61,299 bases of DNA from Bryobacterales bacterium (GTDB taxonomy: Bacteria > Acidobacteriota > Terriglobia > Bryobacterales > Bryobacteraceae), in NCBI GenBank assembly GCA_003162425.1, contig PMOK01000191.1, forward strand, positions 1 to 61,299, given 5' to 3'. The notes beneath the pieces are model-generated. The model saw only the letters and a program-made list of their open reading frames with translations, was not told the origin of the DNA and did not search any database. Within the stretch, counting starts at the first letter, position 1; the number at the start of each line of letters is the position of its first letter. This document shows, piece by piece, positions 26,501-33,677 of this stretch. The translations under genes were made by a program, and so were the position numbers.

Positions 26501-29500
26501 CCGCAATTATTTAGCTGGGCAAAATCACCGCTGTTGACGCCGGCGATCGTGATGCTGGTAAGGGTCAATGCCGCATTACCTGTGTTCGATAAGACTATGG
26601 ATTGAGCGGCGCTGCTGCTCGCAACAACCTGGCTAGCGAACACCAGCGATGTTTGAGAGAGGCTTCCAATCGGCCCGGCTGAAGTGCCGCTCAGACTCAC
26701 AGTTTGCGGGGAGCCTGGGGCATTGTCGGTCACGGTTAATGTGGCAATACTGGTTCCAGTGACAGTTGGCGAATATGTGATATTGATGGTGCAACTGGTT
26801 CCGGCCGCTACGCTTGAACCGCACGTATTGGTCTCGGTGAAGTTCGTGCTATTGGTTCCCGTGATCGTTATGCTTGTCAGATTGACTGTCGTGTTGCCAG
26901 TGTTGGACAGAGTCACCGGCTGGGCAGGACTGCTCGTTCCGGGCAACTGACTACTGAAGGTCAGCGATGTTGGGGACACGCTCACCGGACTTGGCATGAA
27001 GACCACGTCAACCCAATAGTTGGTTGAGTTATAGCTCGATTGCGGGAACGAACTGGTGGCGCCGTACCCATAAACTCCATTGGAGCTAAGGTTATCAGGG
27101 ATACCCTCGAGCGGTGGGGAGTTCACGGCCACTCCGAAATACCCGCCATCCGCGGAATAGTGTCCCACCGGGGCGTAGTACGAAACAATATAAGTGGTAT
27201 TGGCAGCAACCGGCACTGGGCTGGCAAAAGTTGCTTGCTGCCACCCAGAGACACCTTCGTTCGTGAACGCGACTGTAGCAAGCTGAACGCCTGCGGTAGT
27301 CCACAGATTGCCGATGTGAGTGCCCGTATCGGCTGTGCTCTTATAGAACCTAACGCCGGTGATAAAGCCGTTCTGACTAGAGGTGAACTTAGTGCCCACT
27401 TCTACGGCAGAGCCATCGCCGCTATCGATATTAGTGGGCGTGACACTCTGGCTCCAAATACTGCAAGGACACGTTCCCGGCGGGGGCTGAGGTAAGATTC
27501 CGGTACCGGTCACGGTGACTAATTGCGGACTGACCGGGCCGCTGTTCGAGATTGAAATGGTAGCGCCTCTAACGCCAGTCCCGCTGGGCGTAAATGTAAC
27601 GGATATGGTGCAGTTGGTCCCAGCTGAGAGACTCGTGCCGCAGTTATTTGTCTGCGCGAAATCGCTACCGTTGGCCCCAGTGAGCGAGATCGAACTTAGC
27701 AACAAGGCGGCCGTTCCGGTGTTTGAAACCGTCAATGCCTGACTTGAGCTGCTGGTTCCAACAAGTTGGCTCGCAAACGAAAGGGACGCGGGCAATATTT
27801 GGACGGTGCTGGGAGTGAAAACCACATCCACCCAATAATTGGTGGCGTTAAAGGTAGACGTTGGGAAGACGTTGGATGTTGAGTAACTGTAAACACCGTT
27901 GGGCGTGACGGTGTTAGCTTGTAAATGAATGGGCGGATCATCTAAGCCTGAGGAAGCAAAGTATCCGGCATCCGCGGAATAGTGCCCGGCCGGCGCGAGG
28001 TAGGAGGCGACGTAGATAGTGCCCGCTGCGATCGATACGGGAGTGCTAAATGTGACCTGTTGCCAGCCGGAACTGGTTTCATTGGTGAAAGTCGCCGAGG
28101 CAAGTAACGCGCCGGCGTTGGACCAAAGATTCCCGACGTGCGTTCCCGTGTTGGCTGTGCTCTTATAAAACCGAATTCCTGTTATGTACCCGCTGGTATC
28201 GGAAGTGAACTTTGCGCCAACTTCAATTGAATTGGAATCGCCGCTGTCCACGGTGCCCGGCACAGCCGACGGGTTTGAGGGGCTCCAAGCGTCGCACGGG
28301 CAGTTCTGAGGGGCAACAATCAGAGAATAGCCGGATGCGGGGCGTTCAAGATTGCCGCTATCGTCGACAGCGCGGCTCTCGATCGTAACAGTTCCAACGG
28401 CCGTAGGGATCCACGAATAGGTCCAGCTCCCTCGTCCCGGGGCTGGATGCCAGGTTTGACCGCCATCCACCGATACTTCAACGCCTGCGACAACACCGCC
28501 GCCGGAGTCCGTCGCTGTGCCTGAAATCGTAACTGGGGTTCCGGTGTTGACTGTTGACCCGGAAGCCGGTGCGCTTATGGTTGAGGCCGGGGGCGTCGTA
28601 TCGGTCGATTTGCTCGCGGGGACGAGACCTGGCTGTAAAGTGGCGGGTTGAACACCCATGTCGGCAAACAAATTTACTGTGGCTTGCTGCATGTTCGGAT
28701 CGGCAGCGGAATTGGGTGAAAAGAATGGGTTATCGTGGGTACTGTCTAACCCCCAAGACCATTGAATCGAGCCGGCTCCGAATACCAGAGCTCCGCTTGG
28801 CGCCCGATACATCGTCATGTGGTGTGTTGCGATTCCGGCCCCATAGACCGCACCATAGTCAAGAAGTAGGTCAGTCGTTAAAGTAAATGTTGCAGTAGAG
28901 AGCTGGAATGTTCCCGCGGGACGGAAGCCGTTATCTACGTCCTCATTCCACTCGTATCCGAGTGTGCCCGGCGGTAGCGTATAGGTCGCGCCTGGCGCCT
29001 GAGATGCAACTGCGGTGTTGCGCCAGTAGCGCATTTGTCCGTCGGCGGCCGGCACTAGCATCGAGAGGTTACCAGCGTCGTCGGGAGCGGGGCCATTTAC
29101 CATAAAGAGATTGCCCGTCAAGCTGTTTTCGGGTAGCCCGCCATCGGCTGGCGGGCTGAAACGGGGATCTCTCCAGGTACCGGTCCAAGTGGGCGGATCG
29201 TCGGGGTCCATTATCCCGCCGCTGTTCGACCCAACGAGAGTTTCTTTGTAGCAAACTAACGTGCGGTAGGCTGTGTTCGAGCCATCAATGCTATTTTCCC
29301 AACGGGTTTTCCAAAATACTTCGTTTCCGCTTAAAAAGGCCATGTTCACGCCTGCCGCCAAGGCAGCCTGAACGCTAGCTCGATGTGGTCCGGACCAGTA
29401 CTCGTCGTGTCCCAAAGAGAGATAGATCTGGTGATTTGTGATCAGCGTTCCGTTCCGGGCGGCATCAATACCGGTGAAGTAAGTGACGTTATATCCGTTA

Positions 29501-30246
29501 GCCTCCAGCCACCGGATCATCGGGTATTCCGTACCAAAGACCCAGGTCACCGCCTCGTTATTGAAGCTCCTCGTCGTAAATGGCCGATTATAACTGGCCT
29601 TGTACGCGCGAATTGGCAGATTGAATGTGTCGGGTCCGCCATAAAGACTGTTGCCGCCGTAGTTGTTGTAGGCCTGCCAGGTCTCGTCAGATGTCTGGAA
29701 GAGAATCTCGGACTGGCTCGCGTCGTTGCGGACGACAAACACGATATGGCTATCACCGCCCGTATCCGTACGTGCGATGTGAGCGAAATATACACCTGAG
29801 GTGGCGGTGGACGGAATGGCCCACGAGGCCGAAACCGCCCAGTTTCCGCAATCGAGGAGCAACGTCGAAGCGTCAGTAATGCATGCCGGCTGACTTTGTG
29901 GGAGCTGTGCAGACGGCGAAATGCTCGCGACTTTACGGGCCCCGTTGCCGGCGTAATAACCAATTCGATAAATGTCGATCGTATAGCTGCTCGCGTCCGT
30001 GCTGATTTTGAACGACACCGTCTGCCCAACATTAAAACTTATGTCAGTCGCGAATCCTTGGATGGTGGGATCTCCCGAGCCATAGATGTCCCATTGACTG
30101 CTTGGGCTTCCAGCAAGGCAGTTTTCCGCCACAATGGCGTTTGCTGGGGAACTGCACTGCGCCAGAGCAGACGTACACGAAGCTGCCGCGCACAAGACGA
30201 GACTGAGGATTGACCTTAATCTTGTTACTGCAAATGGGTGATCCAT
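22879..30246 (-). CDS. Giant secreted protein: DMFase-beta-fold domain, four DUF4082 domains, eight choice-of-anchor-D (ASH-like) domains, terminal module
   Basis: 2,455 residues, ATG 30246, signal peptide ending SALAQ. The first ~510 residues after it are a DMFase-beta-like domain close to that of the 3.8-10.0 kb protein (YYAGNGARKVAS, QTSDETWQAYNNYGG, GHDEY, GNEVFWKTRWE, GYEWNED). An Ig-like domain follows, then four DUF4082 domains, each led by a CPCxxW motif (about residues 649, 920, 1300 and 1575), interleaved with eight NTG-type choice-of-anchor-D/ASH-like domains. One carboxypeptidase-like repeat and the shared terminal module (YWVQRQ..WNLAICEIL) end it. No PEP-CTERM or TIGR04183-type sorting tail. 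It is downstream of glycosyltransferases and upstream of the WbpD/E-like pair on the same strand, so it belongs to the locus. Surface adhesin or glycan/amide-modifying enzyme are both possible. Confidence 0.82.
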   Translation of the reverse strand: MDHPFAVTRLRSILSLVLCAAASCTSALAQCSSPANAIVAENCLAGSPSSQWDIYGSGDPTIQGFATDISFNVGQTVSFKISTDASSYTIDIYRIGYYAGNGARKVASISPSAQLPQSQPACITDASTLLLDCGNWAVSASWAIPSTATSGVYFAHIARTDTGGDSHIVFVVRNDASQSEILFQTSDETWQAYNNYGGNSLYGGPDTFNLPIRAYKASYNRPFTTRSFNNEAVTWVFGTEYPMIRWLEANGYNVTYFTGIDAARNGTLITNHQIYLSLGHDEYWSGPHRASVQAALAAGVNMAFLSGNEVFWKTRWENSIDGSNTAYRTLVCYKETLVGSNSGGIMDPDDPPTWTGTWRDPRFSPPADGGLPENSLTGNLFMVNGPAPDDAGNLSMLVPAADGQMRYWRNTAVASQAPGATYTLPPGTLGYEWNEDVDNGFRPAGTFQLSTATFTLTTDLLLDYGAVYGAGIATHHMTMYRAPSGALVFGAGSIQWSWGLDSTHDNPFFSPNSAADPNMQQATVNLFADMGVQPATLQPGLVPASKSTDTTPPASTISAPASGSTVNTGTPVTISGTATDSGGGVVAGVEVSVDGGQTWHPAPGRGSWTYSWIPTAVGTVTIESRAVDDSGNLERPASGYSLIVAPQNCPCDAWSPSNPSAVPGTVDSGDSNSIEVGAKFTSDTSGYITGIRFYKSTANTGTHVGNLWSNAGALLASATFTNETSSGWQQVTFSTPVSIAAGTIYVASYLAPAGHYSADAGYFASSGLDDPPIHLQANTVTPNGVYSYSTSNVFPTSTFNATNYWVDVVFTPSTVQILPASLSFASQLVGTSSSSQALTVSNTGTAALLLSSISLTGANGSDFAQTNNCGTSLSAGTNCTISVTFTPSGTGVRGATISISNSGPVSPQLVTVTGTGILPQPPPGTCPCSIWSQSVTPTNIDSGDGSAVEVGTKFTSSQNGFITGVRFYKSTADTGTHIGNLWTTAGVQLATVAFTNEGVSGWQQATFASPVPVAANTTYIVSYYAPVGHYSADGGYFGVAVNSPPLEGIPDNLSSNGVYGYGATSSFPQSSYNSTNYWVDVVFMPSPVSVSPTSLTFSSQLPGTSSPAQPVTLSNTGNTTVNLTSITITGTNSTNFTETNTCGSSVAAGTSCTINITYSPTVTGTSIATLTVTDNAPGSPQTVSLSGTSAGPIGSLSQTSLVFASQVVASSSAAQSIVLSNTGNAALTLTSITIAGVNSGDFAQLNNCGTSLAAGAYCIISVTFIPTALATRSATVSIVDNTPGSPETIGLTGTGVATAPPPGLCPCSLWSGTAMPATPDSGDGSATEVGVKFTATQNGFITGIRFYKSAANTGTHIGNLWTTAGTQLATVTFTNEGASGWQQMNFSSPVAIAANTTYVASYYAPVGHYSADGLAFASAGVNTPPLQALANTVSANGVFTYAATSSFPQSTFGSTNYWVDVVYMPSVVSPSLLSFNSQLLGTSSTAQVVTVSNTTSSTLNLTSIAITGTNGGDFTQTAETCGATLGAGTSCTISIAFSPTGAGPRSATLTITDNALGSPQTVTLAGSGVASLPPPGVCPCTIWGANGTPTTPDAGDSKSVEVGVKFTSDLNGYITGIRFYKSAANTGTHIGNLWTTAGVLLATATFTGESASGWQQVNFSSPVPITANTTYVASYFAPSGHYSGDGAYFATGLDNPPLHALSNSASPDGVFTYGSVSSFPQTSFNSTNYWVDVVMATTTISLAPPSLSFNQASGTTSAPQVVTVTNSGAAALSFNSITIIGANSADFAQTNTCGGTVASNGTCTISVTFTPSQTSTENAAVSLADNGVFSPQGISLTGLVVAPTITLVPTSLTFSNTLVGTPSAVQAITVSNTGTGTMNLTSIAITGTNSGDFSETTTCGATLANGSNCSISVTFKPTATGARSASVTITDTASGSPQTVGLTGTGAVPIAGLAPTSLTFVGQSIGTSSAAQAITLSNTGTVAMSITSIAITGTNSGDFSQTNTCGTSVAAGGNCSISVTFTPTATGARSASVAITDNASGSPQTAGLSGTGTAPIVTLAPTSAAFGTVSLGTTTAGTAITLSNTGTASLTITSITITGANAGDFSETNTCTASIAVGGNCIITAKFAPLAGGARSAAISVADNATGSPQTVPLSGTGALTISGTVAGNGGNAATVTLTSGSTTVATTTASSTGTYTFTNIASGSYTVTPTKSGYTFLPASQAVTVTTANLASVNFATAIAIDATVSKDATARSTTIATAAFSTTTANELLLAFVSSDWLSGTNTTVKSITGGGLTWVLVVRSNTQDGTAEIWRAFATAALTNVTVQATLSQSVYSSMTVMSFKNVNTTGTSGSGAIGATASKGAASGAPTASLVTTKNNSWVVGGGDDWDTSTARTLGTGQTMVHQDLATSVQDTYWVQRQTAPTPTLGTTVTINDTAPTKDRWNLAICEILTP
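25045..28300 (-). repeat. Four DUF4082 units interleaved with ASH-like domains
   Basis: Units lie near 27820-28300, 26985-27485, 25850-26345 and 25045-25520. Each codes VGxKFTxxxxGxITGIRFYKS, NTGTHIGNLW, GWQQ, YxAPxGHYSxD and ends NYWVDVV. Nucleotide similarity is high in the NTGTHIGNLW codons, pointing to tandem duplication. The linkers contain one, two or one ASH-like domain, then a run of four after the last unit. Confidence 0.8.
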
Positions 30247-30318
30247 TGTTGCCTTCCTGATTGGCTCTAATTCACCGTGACAAAGTCACCGGACCTTGTC
30301 GCGCCTCGCTGCTATAGA

Positions 30319-30335
30319 CCCTTCATTAAGAAGGG
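30319..30335 (-). terminator. Small hairpin between WsaF-like and giant genes
   Basis: CCCTTC-ATTAA-GAAGGG lies in the 183-bp gap downstream of the glycosyltransferase stop (30430). A short dyad GTGAC-AAA-GTCAC lies nearby at about 30277-30289. The gap may hold a weak terminator and the promoter of the giant gene; no clear promoter was found. Confidence 0.35.
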
Positions 30336-30429
30336 GCCGAATGTGTTTGGGGCTGATCACGATATGACAAACGCCAGAAACACGGGACAAAATTCGACGT
30401 TTAGTATCCCGGTATGAGAAGGAAGATTA

Positions 30430-31734
30430 CTAATTCTGTATCTTTGCCGGCTCTCGTTCTTCGGCGGTCTTCTCAATGAGCGGGAACTTATTATATTCGC
30501 CATTCGCCGCGCTCAGGACGCGCCGAAGGATCTCATCCACCTTAGCCCCCGCATCATCCCACGTAGTGAGGCTGACACTGCCTGAGGCAGCTCGTGACAA
30601 GGGATCGAAATCGTCACTCGTCATTACGGATTCGAGCTCGGCGGCCATAGCTTCAGGGTATGGTGGAACATAGTGAACTAAGGGATTGTCGAGAACAATT
30701 CGGTTTTGCACGCCATCATTGACCACCGGGATGCATCCGGCAGCCAGCATCTCGTGCGGAACGAGCGACACATTCGTTAACGATAAGCTCAGGCCGGCAT
30801 AGCACTGATTGTAAATAAGGTTGAGTTCGGCGGGCGAAACGCGCCCATGATCGATAAAACGAAACGGCAGCTTACCCACCTTTTCGCCGTACAGATGAAT
30901 GTCAATTTCAGGATGCCGGGCGGCGAAAATTTCAAGAGCCATTATTCCCAGCTCAAAACCACGGCGCGCAGCCTCTTGCCGCGCGTAAAAGACGATGCCG
31001 GAACGGCGGGATTTCGGTAATAGCTTATAATGTGAGGTGTCGCAACCGAAATCGAACGAATCGGCGGCCATGCCGAAGTCCTCGCTGAGCTTCTGAGCCA
31101 GCCAACGGCCCGCGGTTATGCCGTGGAATCCCATCCGATAAGTGTTCTCGGCCAGCAAGCTGAACGCCCCAGCGGGAAAGAAGAACGGTTCAAAGTCCTG
31201 GACAAAGTAAAAGCGCTTCCCGGTACAACGTGAATTGAAGACCGGATAAGCGGTAGGCCAGCCGGTCGCTACTACAGCATGCGCGTCCTCGATGCCCTCC
31301 TCAACCCTTCCCACTTGTCCCTTGAAACCGTAATAATCCCGAACGATGGACTCATAGTATTGGTGGTCGCCTCGGTAAACGTCATAGAAGTAGACCCTGT
31401 TGCGGTAGCCGTTTGCCTCTAGATAGTTGACCATCCGGAATAACGTCGTGTGACCGCCGGACCCTCGTCCTGCGGGCGTAGTCACCCAATTTACGCTCAG
31501 GGGTGGCCCCGGAACAATTTCCGGAATTGCCCGATGGATAGGCCGCGAAAGATCGGCTGCCAGCACATCTTGACGGTTTACGGGCATCATGGCCGTTCTC
31601 GGGGCCAGGGATCCGGCGACTGCCGTTCTGATACGGTCCGTGACACCCCTCCGTCCTTCCGCATTTAAGATGTCGCGGTATTGCCGGTAGCGTCGACCAA
31701 GCTGAACCTGGACCCGCTCAATTGTGGAACTCAA
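30430..31734 (-). CDS. Glycosyltransferase, WsaF-like (GT1/GT4 fold)
   Basis: A 434-residue GT-B glycosyltransferase. After ~75 basic N-terminal residues the sequence VNWVTTPAGRGSGGHTTLFRMVNYLEANGY, then RFYFVQDFEPFFFPAG and GIVFYARQEAARRGFELGIMALE, fits the rhamnosyltransferase WsaF group. The C-terminal donor site includes SLTNVSLVPHEMLAAGCIPVVND. It would transfer a sugar (often rhamnose) during repeat-unit assembly at the inner face of the membrane. The start is TTG 31734, chosen because CGGAGG lies 5 nt upstream and no suitable ATG occurs earlier than residue 49. It is 25 bp after the stop of the next upstream gene. Confidence 0.83.
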   Translation of the reverse strand: MSSTIERVQVQLGRRYRQYRDILNAEGRRGVTDRIRTAVAGSLAPRTAMMPVNRQDVLAADLSRPIHRAIPEIVPGPPLSVNWVTTPAGRGSGGHTTLFRMVNYLEANGYRNRVYFYDVYRGDHQYYESIVRDYYGFKGQVGRVEEGIEDAHAVVATGWPTAYPVFNSRCTGKRFYFVQDFEPFFFPAGAFSLLAENTYRMGFHGITAGRWLAQKLSEDFGMAADSFDFGCDTSHYKLLPKSRRSGIVFYARQEAARRGFELGIMALEIFAARHPEIDIHLYGEKVGKLPFRFIDHGRVSPAELNLIYNQCYAGLSLSLTNVSLVPHEMLAAGCIPVVNDGVQNRIVLDNPLVHYVPPYPEAMAAELESVMTSDDFDPLSRAASGSVSLTTWDDAGAKVDEILRRVLSAANGEYNKFPLIEKTAEEREPAKIQN

Positions 31735-31759
31735 CGCGGCCTCCGTGCGGCAATGGTGT

Positions 31760-32878
31760 TCATATTCCCCGGCGCTTCCAACTGCGTTTCTTTATTGATC
31801 TGCGCACCTTCTGGACCAGGGCAGATGCGGCGAACACTTGTGTGCGGTTGCAGACGGCCGGCCCTAGACGCTTTCTACGTTCTAACGCTCGATATTCAGC
31901 CAGGGACGTTGCACCGCTGTCAATCGTCAAGGCGAACTCCACCAGTTCATCGGCGCGGCATTCCGTTACTTGGTCGCGGTCGTAGGCCCGGCACACGTCC
32001 CACAGCGCTTCACGTGCGAGAGCGCGGCTGGCCGACTCCTGCAGGACGGTGGCGTTGGAGAGGTCCCGATGGTCCCGGAAGAAAGCATCAAAGGCGGCCA
32101 TGCGCTGACGGAGGTCCACAAGGTTGTTTCTGGACTTAGTCATGTTCGACCGATGCACGCGGTAGAAGGCTTGGGGAATTCGACGCACGTAAGCAAGATC
32201 GGAGACTGCGGCAATTCGTAACCACATCTCGAGGTCACCGGTGTGAGGAAGCTCCGGGCGATATCCGCCGACAGCGCGCTGAACGCTTCCCCTCACCACT
32301 ACCTCGGGCGAGGTAATGACGTTGTGTCCCGATTTGCATCGAACGTCTAGCCATTCCGTTCCAGAGAAGCGGGCGTGGGAAAATTTTCGCGCGGTGGTTG
32401 TGGGAAGTTCTATTTCATTCTCAAATTGAATCACGGGCCCGTAAACCATGCCGATATTTCCGTCGGCTTCCATAATTTGAGCTGCTCTGCTCAGAGAACC
32501 CGGCGCCAGCATGTCATCTGCCGATATGAGCACCACGTAGTCGGCGATCGACCATTCCAGCAGCCCCTCATTGTAAGTGGCGATGTGTCCCTTATTAGCC
32601 TGGTGACGGCGGAATTCCACTCTGCGATCACTCGCGGCAAGTTGCTGTCCAACCTCGGGTGTCTGATCGGTGGACGCGTCATCGATAACAAGCACCCTCA
32701 CCTCAACGCCGCTTTGGGAGAGCACGCTGCCGACGCAAGCCGGGAGGAAACGGGAATAGTTGTAGCAAGGGATCACTACGTCCACCGTGCTCAGACGCTG
32801 TGCACGCCCGGAGGCGAGCGATGGCTGACGTACGGAGCGAACTTGGTCTCCATGGGCGCTCTGTTCTAATGTGTTCAT
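31760..32878 (-). CDS. Family 2 glycosyltransferase
   Basis: About 372 residues from ATG 32878 (MNTLEQ). A GT-A fold is seen: VDVVIPCYNYSRFLPACVGSVLSQ, VLVIDDASTDQTPEV, YVVLISADDMLAPGSL (the DxD-like ADD) and ELPHTGDLEMWLRIA. It adds a sugar to the lipid-linked repeat unit. A longer in-frame N-terminus up to 33061 would overlap the deacetylase gene and lacks GT features, so it is not used. It sits 28 bp downstream of the polysaccharide deacetylase gene in the same operon. Confidence 0.87.
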   Translation of the reverse strand: MNTLEQSAHGDQVRSVRQPSLASGRAQRLSTVDVVIPCYNYSRFLPACVGSVLSQSGVEVRVLVIDDASTDQTPEVGQQLAASDRRVEFRRHQANKGHIATYNEGLLEWSIADYVVLISADDMLAPGSLSRAAQIMEADGNIGMVYGPVIQFENEIELPTTTARKFSHARFSGTEWLDVRCKSGHNVITSPEVVVRGSVQRAVGGYRPELPHTGDLEMWLRIAAVSDLAYVRRIPQAFYRVHRSNMTKSRNNLVDLRQRMAAFDAFFRDHRDLSNATVLQESASRALAREALWDVCRAYDRDQVTECRADELVEFALTIDSGATSLAEYRALERRKRLGPAVCNRTQVFAASALVQKVRRSIKKRSWKRRGI

Positions 32879-32906
32879 TTTGAAAACCAACGTAAAACTC
32901 GCCGGA

Positions 32907-33674
32907 TCATAGGTTCGAAGGTCCCGTGGATGACATCCGGACTCTACGAACCACCTGATCCACGGGATTAATCCGGCAACCTCGTGCGAGGACGGACGAT
33001 ACAACCTGCTCCAGAAGCTCCGGAGTACACCCGAACTCCGACGGGTTGGGCCGCACGTCATGTGTATAAAAAATCAGCCAGCCTCTTTGCTTCTGATTTC
33101 GCACGATCAAAGCGTCCATCGCCGCAAACCGATTGACGTCGCCATACAGGCCATTGGCCCGAAGCAGGTTCAGATCCGTCATCGGCGCGTTCACGCCAGC
33201 ATAGATACCTCGGGAACTGCTCACCTGAGCGCCCACCCGTTTCTTGGCGGTCAGCGTCACATGACCAAAAGGGTAAGAAAAGTTGGCAGGCTCACAACCA
33301 GTAATCTTGCGAATTGCATCTTTTCCACGATTGAAATCGTCTTCGAAAACTCGAAAGGGAACCGCGCGGCAAGAAATGTGACTGTAAGTGTGACAGGCTA
33401 GCTCGTGGCCGTCTGTCAGTAAAGAATCGAGGTCCTGCCGGCGAAAGTGATCACCCAGGTGGTTGCTGGTATTCATTAATCCCATTGCCACGTAGTAAGT
33501 GCCCCGTGCGCCGTAACGCTTCAAAATAGCGCCACCCCCGGTGTAGGCTGTGAGCGGGAAATCGTCAAAACAGAAGGACACAACCGGACCGGGTTCTCCG
33601 AGAGAAGCCGGACGAGAATGAAGGGACGACAGCAGCCGCCTGCGCAGATCTCCAAGTCCAGAACGCAGCATCAT
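32907..33674 (-). CDS. Polysaccharide deacetylase (CE4, NodB fold)
   Basis: A 255-residue CE4-like enzyme. VVSFCFDDFP carries the DD motif (general base and metal Asp), and ELACHTYSHISC carries the HTYSH metal-binding motif. NFSYPFGHVT matches motif 3. It likely removes N-acetyl groups from the growing or exported polysaccharide. No signal peptide is visible, so a cytoplasmic or membrane-associated site is possible. It begins 3 bp after the stop of the FkbH-like gene. It is one of three deacetylase-fold proteins in this locus. Confidence 0.87.
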   Translation of the reverse strand: MMLRSGLGDLRRRLLSSLHSRPASLGEPGPVVSFCFDDFPLTAYTGGGAILKRYGARGTYYVAMGLMNTSNHLGDHFRRQDLDSLLTDGHELACHTYSHISCRAVPFRVFEDDFNRGKDAIRKITGCEPANFSYPFGHVTLTAKKRVGAQVSSSRGIYAGVNAPMTDLNLLRANGLYGDVNRFAAMDALIVRNQKQRGWLIFYTHDVRPNPSEFGCTPELLEQVVSSVLARGCRINPVDQVVRRVRMSSTGPSNL

Positions 33675-33677
33675 CCT

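Noticed and set aside
23000..29879. Plus-strand and shifted-frame open frames inside the second giant gene
   Set aside because: Same cause: shadows of repetitive coding sequence, with Val/Pro-rich translations and no domains.
22879..30246. PEP-CTERM or other sorting tail on the giant proteins
   Set aside because: Both giants end in a beta-strand-like ICEIL motif with no hydrophobic helix or basic cluster at the C-terminus.
31760..33061. Longer start of the GT2 gene at 33061 overlapping the deacetylase gene
   Set aside because: The extra 61 residues are Trp/Arg-rich with no GT similarity and overlap the 3' part of the deacetylase gene; ATG 32878 directly precedes the GT-A domain.
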